Of a stretch of 55,303 nt of DNA, positions 9,635 to 19,307 are shown one piece after another. How positions within the stretch are numbered: position 1 is the stretch's first letter; each line of letters starts with the position of its first letter. Position numbers and translations under genes: made by a program. The notes under the pieces are model-generated. The model was not told where the DNA came from. It made no database searches and worked only from the letters and a program-made list of their open reading frames with translations. The stretch covers positions 923,002-978,304 of the forward strand of contig WNKI01000001.1 in NCBI GenBank assembly GCA_015350385.1. The letters run 5' to 3'. The DNA is from Aculops lycopersici (lineage: Eukaryota; Arthropoda; Arachnida; Trombidiformes; Eriophyidae).

Positions 9635-11027
9635 GAGCTGGAGATAGAGACTAAAGATATTATCGCACAAAAGTGATGACGACCAACCACTTAGCAGCCG
9701 GCTAGCCAGCCAGTCAGGCAAGTTGGTTGGTTGTCAGACAATTGCAATGTGTGTGGCCCTTCCACCATCACAACGAGCTGCTGTTCTTTAGTTGCAACTT
9801 AACATTCAGCCCACCATCGTCAAGATTGAGAAATTTAGGCAAATTCCCCTGCCTACTTATTTGCCTGCAACAAATTTTTTTCATTTAAACCACTGCCAGG
9901 CCACCGAAGGTGAATGGGCTATTGCATTTCAACTAAACGATTGCTCATGCGTTCCATTGTTACTGTTGTCGTTGCGGTTGTTGATGTTGATGTTGTTGCT
10001 TCAGTCATACAACGTTAAGCAGCAGCAGCAGCAGTAACCACAATCTCTCAGGTCAACCTTCTAGTGAGAGAACTCACACGAGAGTCGATAAGAGGGAGGG
10101 ACTCGCTATTGGAATAGAACACTAGTTTTCTTTGGCTCGAAAGTTATCGCGTGCTCGAGGAGATTATCCGCTTGTTAGCATGCAATCGGCTCTATTCTCG
10201 TCGTCGCTGCGATTGTTGTAATCCCAATATTAATTCCATTAATCGCATTAGATTCCCCTGCTACTGTTAAGCTACTGTTTTTGTTGCTACTGCCGCTATT
10301 GCTGTTGCGTGTGGCAATTCAAGAGTCAACGAGAAGCGATTACGTAATGGATGAGCTTACAAGCAGCAAGACTTCCGGCGCACAGGTAAATACCACAACC
10401 AAAGGCGCAATTAACAGGCAACCGCTCTGTGTTTTTTTTTGAAAAATTGAAACCCTCTGGTCAGATGGTGAGTAGAGCACTAAAATCTGGTTACAATTTT
10501 GAAGGGACGCAATTGGCTCATTTACTGGGAACATGTAAATTGATGGGCCAAGGTAAGTTTTTAAACCATGCGCCGGCGCGCAGAAAAAAGGCCAAAGCAA
10601 ATCCAATGTAAACCGTAAGGAATCACCATTTAGAGTCGGTAGTTTTCGACGTTCGGAATTCGGGGAAATTGTAATCGAAGTCGCGGTTGCAGTTGGTTCC
10701 CGAAATTTGCGCATGCGCCCAAAGTTGTGGTGAAATCACAAGGCCAGAACTTTGCCATTATTTTGCGCACTTCAACCAACAACCTTGTGTGTTGTTATAT
10801 AGGATTGAGAGATTAGTGTTATTTTGTCTACTACTGATGCTCAGTCACTCACTCACTTACATTCCCTCTATCCAAATCTAATCATTCTCCAAGAGAAGAG
10901 AGATAGAAGGCTCCACTCTTTTCTACTAAGACCTCCAAATTGTTGCGTCTCGTCTTCAAGTTGAGAGGCGCATCTCTTAGATTAGGTTGAATTTAAGACC
11001 TCAAGTTACAAGAAAGAAGAGTGGAAA

Positions 11028-13049
11028 ATGTTTCCAACTTATCAATATCACCACCATCACCAACCTCAACCCTTTAACGCTGCAGCTGCGGCCGCAGCCG
11101 CAGTCGCAGTGGCCCATCAACATCAACACCAACACCAACATCACCCCCACCATCAAGGCAAACAGCAGCACCAGCAACAACAGCAACAAATGCATCAACA
11201 TCATCAGGTGGCATCATCGATGAATCAAGCGGTGGTTGCGGCAGCCGCGGCTGCGGCCGCGGTCCAGGGAGTCGGTGGCCAGAATCATCAACAGCAGCAG
11301 CAGCGAAGAAAGAGGAGGATTCTGTTTAGTCAGGCGCAAGTTAATGAACTCGAGAGATGCTTTAGGCAGCGCCCTTACCTGACGGCGCCAGAGCGCGAGA
11401 GTTTGGCGCAAAGGATTCAGCTAACGCCGACTCAGGTGAAGATTTGGTTCCAGAATCACAGGTACAAGTGCAAGCGGCAAAGCAAAGATAACAAGCTAAT
11501 TGAGCCAAGCGGGGGCCACAGTGGCGACGATAGCAGTAGTAGTAGTGGTGGCGGCAGTATTGCTGGCGATGATTGCGAGAGTAGAGCCAGTAGCGTCAAC
11601 TCGTCTAGTCTGACTGCCTACGATTCGCACAACCAGGTTCTTGCCATACCAATAAAGGGGCAAACCTCTTTAACTGCAAGCGGCGCCTCTAGTCACCTGA
11701 AGCAACAGGACCCCATGATGGGTGCGCATAATTTGGAAAAAGTAGCCACCGATTCAATGGGCCAATTGGACCATCACAATCCCAACCACCTGTCAATTGT
11801 GAGTGGCGGCGGCGGCAGTGGACTGCACAATGGATACTCAGGAGGCACTCAAATGACCAACCACCACCCTCACCAGCGATCAATGATGCCATTCCACCAT
11901 CACCACGCAGCAAGCGCCACCACAGCCACGACCACCGAAGACTTCCTCGCAGGGCGAGCCTTTCAAATGGCCAGCGAGCAGCATCACGCTGGCCACTCGG
12001 CCAACCAGCACGTTAGTCAAACCGCGAGCCAAGTGGCCGGCCCCTTTGCACCCTCGAGCTTTGACTCGGCGTACCACCAAGTATTTGCGACACAAAACCA
12101 GCACTCGAATCACCACCACCACCACCACTCCCAAGTTGGACACCACCACAATCCATTTGGCATGACGTCGGGACAGTCGGTGCACAGCAACCACCTGCAA
12201 AACCACAATCACAATCACCATCACCAAGCCACCGCTGGCACCTTCAATCCATACCACCACCATCACTATACTGCGGCCGCGGTCGCCGCACACCACAACC
12301 TCCATCAGCACCAGCAACAGCACCACCAACACCAACCCTCCAGCTCGACATCCGGCGGAAGCCACTCGTTTGCAGACCAAAGCGCCGCCGCCACCATCGC
12401 AACCTCCTCCTCCGCCTCCTACAACAGCAACAGCAACAACCAACACCAGCAACACCACCTCCAACATCCAATTCAACAGCAGCAAGTCTCCTCGCTTGGC
12501 TCGGCCGGCTCCAGTACCGCAAGCTCAGCGAGCTCCGCAGAACTTACCTCCAACTTTCCCTCTTCTATGGTGCAACACAACAGCAACAACCACCAACTCG
12601 CCCAGCATCACCATCCGCATCAAGCGAGCAGCTTGCCCTATCCGCATCATCAATCTGCCGCTAGCTTTTTGGATTTGCAACAATCCTCGGCTTACGCACA
12701 ACAACAGACTTCCAGTTTGATTTCGCATCCCATGGCTGCCTTTAGCTCGGCAACCGCGCAAGCGGCCACACATCAAGCGCAAACAAACTCGACATCCGAG
12801 ACCACAGGTGACTTGGCTCCCACGTCAAACTCAAGCCAAAGCCAGAGAAACTCTCAGGAGCACGAGCGAGCGGCGGCGGCAGTGACAGGTGGTGTCGCTA
12901 CTGCGTTGGGTCTTCAGTATCAGCAACAGCAGCAAAATCACCTCTATATCGGCACCGCGTCGACGAGTCCAAATGCAAATGGTAGGACAACAACGATAGA
13001 AAACGCGGGGTCCACGGCAGCGACGAATGCTCTGCCGCCAGCAACATGA
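11028..13049 (+). CDS. NK2-class homeodomain transcription factor, NK2.1/scarecrow-like, 673 aa ORF
   Basis: A nuclear DNA-binding protein. The homeodomain is residues 93-152 (nt 11304-11483) and has NK2 hallmarks: RRKRR at its start, LTPTQVKIWFQNHRYK in helix 3, and Tyr at homeodomain position 54. SQAQV near the start and NHRYKCKRQ at the end point to the NK2.1 (Nkx2-1/scarecrow) branch rather than NK2.2/vnd. Residues 203-212 (QVLAIPIKGQ) look like a degenerate NK2-specific domain. The rest is low-complexity: alanine, histidine, glutamine and serine runs. Homeodomain positions 14 (Asn, usually Tyr) and 19 (Cys, usually Arg) are unusual. I see no TN motif, so 5' exons may exist; the ATG at 11028 is the first in this frame and may be internal to a longer gene. 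NK2.1 genes pattern the anterior nervous system and pharynx; that role here is inferred from the family. Confidence 0.9.
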   Translation: MFPTYQYHHHHQPQPFNAAAAAAAAVAVAHQHQHQHQHHPHHQGKQQHQQQQQQMHQHHQVASSMNQAVVAAAAAAAAVQGVGGQNHQQQQQRRKRRILFSQAQVNELERCFRQRPYLTAPERESLAQRIQLTPTQVKIWFQNHRYKCKRQSKDNKLIEPSGGHSGDDSSSSSGGGSIAGDDCESRASSVNSSSLTAYDSHNQVLAIPIKGQTSLTASGASSHLKQQDPMMGAHNLEKVATDSMGQLDHHNPNHLSIVSGGGGSGLHNGYSGGTQMTNHHPHQRSMMPFHHHHAASATTATTTEDFLAGRAFQMASEQHHAGHSANQHVSQTASQVAGPFAPSSFDSAYHQVFATQNQHSNHHHHHHSQVGHHHNPFGMTSGQSVHSNHLQNHNHNHHHQATAGTFNPYHHHHYTAAAVAAHHNLHQHQQQHHQHQPSSSTSGGSHSFADQSAAATIATSSSASYNSNSNNQHQQHHLQHPIQQQQVSSLGSAGSSTASSASSAELTSNFPSSMVQHNSNNHQLAQHHHPHQASSLPYPHHQSAASFLDLQQSSAYAQQQTSSLISHPMAAFSSATAQAATHQAQTNSTSETTGDLAPTSNSSQSQRNSQEHERAAAAVTGGVATALGLQYQQQQQNHLYIGTASTSPNANGRTTTIENAGSTAATNALPPAT

Positions 13050-13386
13050 TTGCTAAAGTATTATGTTTAAAGTGTAATTTGTAATTTGTAATTAAATTAA
13101 CTCGAGTTGTTCAATTGTAACTCGATCAGTAGGAGCGACATGAGCAACATGAGAAATCCTCATGACTATAGGGATTATGTGTCAATTATTGCAATTGTTT
13201 GGTAGTTGGTAGATTTGAATATGGATATAATGGTAGATGACGGCTTCCTCTTTCAAACCATATTCTACTAAAATCCACTGTCAAATGGGATGACGCTCTC
13301 GTTTCCGGCTTCGGTGTTAGCGTTCAAAATGCATCGTGCTCACCAAAAACCCGACTCACGCGCCACAAATGGGTGCCCGATTCTAC

Positions 13387-13420
13387 TGATTGATTGATTG
13401 AATGATTGATTGATTGATCG
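13387..13420. repeat. GATT tetranucleotide repeat
   Basis: About eight copies of GATT with one interruption, in DNA downstream of the homeobox gene. Confidence 0.85.
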
Positions 13421-14102
13421 GCTGGTGACATTTCATTTTTATTGTTGCTGTTAGTTATGGCGTCGGTTGTTATTGTTATTATTATAACTATTATTATTAT
13501 ATTGTTCTCGTTGCTGTTGCTGTTGTTGTTGTTATTGTAACAATTTTACACTGAGCGCATCCTCCTTACGCTGGGTTAACATAACAAACCAAACTCCACA
13601 TTGCAGCTCGCAATGTTTGAAGGCTGACCAAATCAGAGCTCCCAGTATTATGTTATATTTCCATTTATTGGCCCCAACTAATAGGCCAATTATGAGCATC
13701 ATTACATTTCACCTACTTCTTAGATGAGCTCCCGCAACTCGATATCTAGTGTCCATTTTTACCCTTCCAAATGTCGATTCGCACAGGTAGTGAGTTTGCT
13801 CAGGTAAGAGTTCGATTCCGTCCTCTGAATGCATGTTAGTCAAGTCAAAGAGCGAGAGGAAAACAAATAGAAACGTGAAGTTTATTTGAATATGTCCTGT
13901 CGCCTAGATGTTTCTGCTATCGAGTGCAATATTAGTCTAGTCAAAACGAGACCAGCGGCGCAAATTATTTGGAGATTATTTGTTAGGTTTGCAGTGGATG
14001 CTCAGAGTGCAGTGGTCAGTTCGGGGAGTAGTAAGTACGACGAACCGACAGAACGAGAAAGAGAGACACAGTGGTTGAGTCGGAAAGACAGAGGAAACTG
14101 AG

Positions 14103-14168
14103 AAGTTCGAAGGCTGAAGCGCAGAGTTCGAGGTTCGAAGTTCGAAGTTCGAAGTTGGAAGTTCGAAG
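14103..14168. repeat. 7-bp tandem repeat, unit GTTCGAA
   Basis: Imperfect heptamer repeat with the cleanest copies at about 14131-14168. The unit contains the palindrome TTCGAA. Confidence 0.85.
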
Positions 14169-14302
14169 CGAGGGACAAACTTTATTTGTGTCTTGTTTAA
14201 TGTCAACATGAACAATGATTGATCTGGTATTGATTGTTTAGCAGGCGGCCAGTCGGCTGTCCGTCTGCTTAAGAGGAAGTGAGCGACAGTCGAGGTGGAG
14301 GA

Positions 14303-14320
14303 GCTCCAATATATTGGAGC
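14303..14320. other. 18-bp perfect palindrome
   Basis: GCTCCAATATATTGGAGC reads identically on both strands and is not part of a tandem repeat. It could be a dimeric protein site or chance; nothing else supports a function. Confidence 0.6.
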
Positions 14321-14388
14321 ATGAATCTTGAGCTGTGAGCATTCATTGCGATTCGCGACTTCTCACTCATCGCTCGGTGGTTGCCGAC

Positions 14389-14425
14389 CGCACTGCACTG
14401 CACTGCACTGGACTGGACTGGACTA
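14389..14425. repeat. Pentamer repeat (CACTG then GACTG)
   Basis: Consecutive CACTG/GCACTG units pass into GGACTG units, all with period 5. Confidence 0.85.
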
Positions 14426-15950
14426 GCCTGCGCTGGTAGTGGGGCAATTTGCAACGCGCGCAAATAATAATCATTTGATTTGATAGGCGAGCGGGCAAGC
14501 GATTTGCGCTTATCCTCAAATGACTGTTTGTTTGTTTGTTTTGCTCTGCAGTCTGTACACTACATAGAGTAGAGCGCGTTGTGCAAACGACTCCTTTGTA
14601 CATCTATCCAACCATCCAGCTATTCAACACCTCCACTCGCCGCCTCAAATTAGAGCCGACGAGTTGGCTTCTGTTTCTGTTGCTGCTGCTGCTGCTGCTT
14701 TTGGTGCCACCGACATTCGTTTGGTCGATCGACGACGTTTCAATTCCCATTTCAATATCCTGCAGCGCGCGTCACTTTTTCCAGCTCCCAAAAGTCTGGC
14801 CAGATCGCCAAACTTCTGAATTGACGCCTCGCATCATTCCGTTCGAGTCGACGATTCAATTTGCACGCCAGTTTGTTGTTCGCGCGACCGGAAGTGAGGG
14901 GATGCTGGAGCGCGAGCCGGCGAGTCGGAGGCTCCAATTTGATATGTGTGCTAGGAAATATGTTAGATGTGATATGTGATATGTGCCAGCGTGTCTCTAG
15001 CTACTCCTGGCCTATAGGTTGGCCCGCGCGAGATAGCGGCAGACCGCAAGCATGTGACGTGTTAATTCGAGCGACTCAATCGTTTCGGCGTCGTCGTGGT
15101 CACCGCTACCACCGTCAGCCGCCAACAAAACGATTGCCACTTGATACCGACTGACCACTTGGCTTTGCGTCAATATTTTGCACTGTGTTCTCTAGCCTCG
15201 ACATGTCTTTTGCACAACACAAACTCTCGCATCATCTAATTCCATTCAAGTTGCCAAATTCCAGCTCTAGCTCGGGCTTTTGCTCTGCATGATAATAGTG
15301 GTGATGAGCAGCGAGTCTCTGTCGCGCTTGCTCCTCAGTTGGCTGGATCAAAGGGCGATAAATTGCGATATCAAAAGCATAATGGGATGATGAAGTTGCG
15401 CTCCTCTTTGCTTGCGGCACTTGAGAGTTGAGGCAAGCAGTCGGTTGGCGCGAGGAGAGGAAGAAAGGAAGAAAGAAAGGAGAAATGCCACAGAGAATCC
15501 ACCGGCTTGTGGATCGGAGTTGCGGTTACCTAAAAAATTGCTCCCGCTTCGGGCGAGTGAGAAGAAGAAGGAAGTATAATTTTTCTCCCTCCCTCTCTAT
15601 GCAACACGCAACCAGCTCGCCTATAAGTTGAGAAAGCGGGTCAACTTATGAGGTGCGCCCGTTCATGTGTCACGCGCGCCGCATACATCTACACACAATA
15701 AAAGCGGCAGAGTAATTGAGTAAGTGAGTAGGTGAGTAGCTTCCAGTGGCCACCAGCTACATTGTCTCCAATTTCTCGCTCATTATTATTTTTTCCACTC
15801 TCCTGTTGAACAAATTGGCTCGCCTCGTTGCTCCGCCAAACCGGCAACCTCCCAACGATTCGCCCCCCGAATTGGATTATGAAAACGAGACCCTTAGTCT
15901 CCGGCGTCGCTCCTGTCATCGTCCTCAACTCAGTTGTCGTCCTCGCGGTT

Positions 15951-15988
<38 letters not shown>
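15951..15988. repeat. (GTC)n microsatellite
   Basis: Perfect 38-base trinucleotide array. Open frames through it (poly-Val, poly-Arg) are a by-product of the repeat and not evidence of a gene. Confidence 0.95.
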
Positions 15989-17448
15989 AACGAGAACTTG
16001 CGAGACAAGGTTCAGTTTAGTTACCGACTAGGAAGTGCCAGATGACGTATTTGCAACGTCAACAGCAACCAGTGTCATCGGCGTGCTGCTGGTGGTCGTG
16101 GCAAAACTAGACCAAATTGGACCAAACCAGTCAAGCCAAGCGAATGCGCAAAATCCAAACTCGCCATCAATTTCAAGTGCACTTGAGATGGCACGCCAAA
16201 CGCAAAACGCCAAACCCAATTCCCTTCCCTCGGCCAGGACTTCCAATTTTATCTCTCGTCTACCTGTGTGGAGCGGCAAGATTCGTGCCACAACCACCAC
16301 CGACGGCTTCAGCCAATAGTCCACTCTTTTTGGGCTTTCCTCCCAATTTTCATCGCAAGTTTCGGGGATATTTCCCAAAGTTTTGCAAATTTCTCACCTA
16401 TCCCAAACATCAGATCTCATTTGATGTCAGGTTCTTTTTCCTGCACACAAAGTACCGCTGCAAATTGCTAGTCTCTTGTGTCGATTCTATAACGACGATG
16501 CTGCCAGCTGGAAACTTGGAATGAAAATAACACCAAACTAGAACACGAGGCGCCATCTACAGTCGGCCTGTCGAGGAAATTTTGGCGCGCCACCAGACAA
16601 GCTGTGCGCTAAAAGCTGGCTGTGCTTCAAGCTGCCGAGTCGCTCGGCTGTGCAGCCCCGCGGGCTGTCGTGGCCCTCGCCATCGTAAGCGCAGACAAAG
16701 AGGCGGCCAGGCAAGGCAGCCTAGTCTTTGCTTCGCGCGGCGATGGGAACAGCCGAGTTGGCGTCTGGCCCGTCGGCTGGGGTAAAAAAAGCAGCAGCGC
16801 CGCTTACAGATCATCGCCGGGCTGACTCCTTGTGAGCGTGAGGCTCGCCTCTGCTTTTTCCCAAAACCTTGTGACATTCGCGTTTCACTTGCATAAGGTT
16901 TCTCTAGATTTTTTGCACCGCAACTTGCAAAGCTCTCGCGCTATTCGTTACCTCGCGTTTGTGTTGATTACACGAAACATCATAATTTTTACATATATTA
17001 TCACTACTATAACAAACTAACTATTCATCATTATCAAGACACTAGATTGCACACAAACACCAACAAGTCAATTGCAAACCCATTGACTCGCGCTCGTTTG
17101 CACGTTGCAAAAGTTATTGTATCTTTTTCTTGCTCCCCTTCGCACTCTCACTCTCCCATTGTGCACCACCATACGATACCAACAACCAGTAAGCGCAAGA
17201 TTGATGCGTGTTAAAATACAAACATTCGCACCATAAACCAAACACGAGCAGTTACCTAGGAGGGTCAACCTGGCTCTTATTCTAGATATTATTCATATTT
17301 TAAATATAGCGTGAGAGGTCAACATCTATCGGGCCTCTAGCATGACCAGGTAACACGTGATTGAAGATTTTTCCTCAAAACTTCAAAGAGATAACAAGCT
17401 CACTACCCAAGGGAATCCGAGCAACAAGGAGATCCCTCAACCACAACA

Positions 17449-19218
17449 ATGGATAAAAAGGAGACTTGGGTCTCCTCGCGATTCCATATAATCGTTGAGG
17501 GCGGAGTTCAAAAGAGAAGATGCAAACATATTGATTGCTCGAAGGAGTACTCACGTGGAACAAGCCATCAAACTCTGAGGAAACATTGGACTAAAGATCA
17601 TGGAACAAATGACACTGAGCTAGCCAACCCCAATTACAAGAATCGGGGCAGAAGCGACGACGACAATGGTCATGCCACCAACAATCACAAATCATCCAAC
17701 AACTCGACGCCTGTGCTAAAAAAGAAGAAACTATCGGAGTCAAACAGCCAAAATAAGAATAGAGGTTCGCCCTATGGGCTCAACTCAAGTTCTATCGACA
17801 ACAAAAAGTTCCAGTCGCCCGAGAAGGTGCAGCTCGATGTTAGACAAGTTTCCAAGCGATTGAAAGAAGCTGTTAGTATTCATATCACCTTCGACATTCA
17901 CACCGTTAAAAAGGGAGGCACCAAGTCTTTCGGAATCATTACAGCTCATTCTATGAGCGAGAATATGGAGTTGAGATCGGTTTTGCTTGAATATAAGCAC
18001 CTAGCATTTCCAGACGACACGGCAACCATATTAGAGTTCCTCCGCTTCTGTTTCATCAAATTCAACATCCGCGAAAAGATTGTTAGCATCACAAGCAACT
18101 GTTCACACGAAGTATGCCAAGCTGTCAACGATCTTGACAAAAGGTTCCGACTTTCGAAGAATTTTAACTTCCCCACAGCTCACATCAAATGTTTTCCTCA
18201 ATTCCTCCACCTAAATGTGATGGAAGTTTTCAGAGCCCAAGAGTATCTTATTGATGGAGTTCGCAAGATCATTGGGCATATCAATCAGAACAATGTTATT
18301 CTGAGACCAATGATGTCGGAAAACTCAAGCACCAAAGATGATGATGGACAAAACAATACCGTTATCCGAATAACCGGTGGCGATAGCAACGCTCAAACTA
18401 TTGATCAGTCTGGCGACAATCGATCCAGTGGATTGAAGTTGCCATTTGATAATAGAAATAGCTGGAATACCACTTACAACATGATTGACAATCTCCTGCA
18501 ACAACGTGGTGTCGTTGAACCCACGCTATTATATTTTCAGACTCGCGAGGATAATATCGATTGGGACAAACTATTTGCCTTGAAAACTTTTCTTGAACCC
18601 TTCTATGGAGTTGTAGACCACTTTGTACAGAATCGCGGGGTTCCCTTGGGCTTGGTTGCCGTTATCCTTCCAAGACTCATTAATCACCTGTCCAGTACCC
18701 AATGGGGTTATGATGACATTGCCATGGCTGCCCACACTTTCAGATCAGAACTTGAGACCTACCAAAGTAGCTTCCAGAATGAAATGACGATCTTAGCTAC
18801 AATGCTTGATCCAAGACTGAAGGACGCTCACATATCTCCCAAGGATGCAGCCATAGACTTGCTGAGAAAACGAGCCGAGGGTATACCTGGATATAGAAAG
18901 CTGGAGAATGAGGGAACCGAAGACCCACTATGGGACTTTGGCCGATCTTTTAATGTCGACGAAGTGACTGACTACCTTTCCGCACCCCGAGAACTTAGAA
19001 CCATGAGCATTCATGGATTCTGGTCTTACCAAGGTAGAGCATATCCTGCCCTAAGCCATCTAGCCAAAATGTTATGTTGTATACAAGCCACAAGCGTTCC
19101 GTGTGACAGGATGTTCTCGGCCGCCGAGTATCTCGGTGAGACCAAGGAGAAGAAGGTGCAACCCGATAGCACTTCAAGAGAACTGATGAAATCCTGGGCC
19201 AAGTACCTGGGTAAATAA
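17449..19218 (+). CDS. hAT transposase-derived BED zinc-finger protein, 589 aa, probably domesticated
   Basis: The protein begins with a BED-type zinc finger (Cys25, Cys30, His46, His51: C-x4-C-x15-H-x4-H), then a low-complexity linker and a hAT transposase core. It ends in the hAT dimerisation domain (about 519-585; FW, YPALSHLAKML and the CDRMFSAAEY block). The core keeps Asp149 in TFDIHT and the RNSWNTTY motif at 336-343. The second catalytic Asp (DN in active enzymes) is replaced by Ser216-Asn217, and the C-x-x-H motif reads Cys248-F-P-Gln251. The frame is nonetheless fully open and I see no terminal inverted repeats. This fits an immobile host gene acting as a DNA-binding protein, like ZBED1/DREF, rather than an active element. 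AATAAA at 19214-19219 overlaps the TAA stop. Family assignment is firm; host function is inferred. Confidence 0.85.
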   Translation: MDKKETWVSSRFHIIVEGGVQKRRCKHIDCSKEYSRGTSHQTLRKHWTKDHGTNDTELANPNYKNRGRSDDDNGHATNNHKSSNNSTPVLKKKKLSESNSQNKNRGSPYGLNSSSIDNKKFQSPEKVQLDVRQVSKRLKEAVSIHITFDIHTVKKGGTKSFGIITAHSMSENMELRSVLLEYKHLAFPDDTATILEFLRFCFIKFNIREKIVSITSNCSHEVCQAVNDLDKRFRLSKNFNFPTAHIKCFPQFLHLNVMEVFRAQEYLIDGVRKIIGHINQNNVILRPMMSENSSTKDDDGQNNTVIRITGGDSNAQTIDQSGDNRSSGLKLPFDNRNSWNTTYNMIDNLLQQRGVVEPTLLYFQTREDNIDWDKLFALKTFLEPFYGVVDHFVQNRGVPLGLVAVILPRLINHLSSTQWGYDDIAMAAHTFRSELETYQSSFQNEMTILATMLDPRLKDAHISPKDAAIDLLRKRAEGIPGYRKLENEGTEDPLWDFGRSFNVDEVTDYLSAPRELRTMSIHGFWSYQGRAYPALSHLAKMLCCIQATSVPCDRMFSAAEYLGETKEKKVQPDSTSRELMKSWAKYLGK

Positions 19219-19219
19219 A
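19214..19219 (+). terminator. Polyadenylation signal AATAAA overlapping the stop of the hAT-derived gene
   Basis: The hexamer spans the TAA stop at 19216-19218, implying an extremely short 3' UTR. Confidence 0.6.
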
Positions 19220-19301
19220 ATTAAATTTATGGTTAATTACAGGTTTAGCCTGAATCTTAAGAGCTCAAGTTTTACTTGCTTCTGCTGTGATTGCGATTGT
19301 A

Positions 19302-19307
19302 TTTATT
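19302..19307 (-). terminator. Polyadenylation signal AATAAA overlapping the stop of the Sec8-like gene
   Basis: The hexamer spans the TAA stop (19303-19305 on the minus strand). It supports the short reading frame as a complete 3' end. Confidence 0.6.

Larger units (their letters stand above)
7234..11027. other. Non-coding interval between lipid transfer protein and homeobox genes
   Basis: About 3.8 kb without a convincing gene. AATTAAA near 7262 may be the polyadenylation signal of the upstream gene. The interval holds simple repeats, a TATAAA at 9009-9014, and nine CAGGTA/CAGGTG hexamers counting both strands (7941, 8424, 8767, 9356, 9389, 9542, 9564, 9572, 10383). It is the likely upstream regulatory region of the homeobox gene. 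A GTAAGT near 10555 and a strong donor-like GCAG/GTGAGC at 9388-9396 could mark untranslated first exons of that gene, but no coding sequence supports them. Confidence 0.5.
13050..17448. other. Non-coding interval between homeobox and hAT-derived genes
   Basis: About 4.4 kb with no convincing coding sequence on either strand. It contains a GATT tetranucleotide run, a 7-bp tandem repeat, a pentamer run, an 18-bp perfect palindrome, a (GTC)n array and scattered motifs such as CTACCTG at 16260. The first part probably includes the 3' UTR of the homeobox gene. No terminal inverted repeats of the hAT gene were found at the right end. Confidence 0.5.

Noticed and set aside
11880..12485. 201-codon minus-strand frame rich in Val/Leu/Gly
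   Set aside because: It is the complement of the His/Gln/Ser runs of the homeobox gene.
13800..13830. tRNA B-box-like GTTCGATTCC
   Set aside because: No matching A box, anticodon stem or acceptor stem around it.
17459..17476. 7-bp inverted repeat just after the hAT-gene start codon
   Set aside because: Short stem with no partner at the 3' end; not a transposon terminus.
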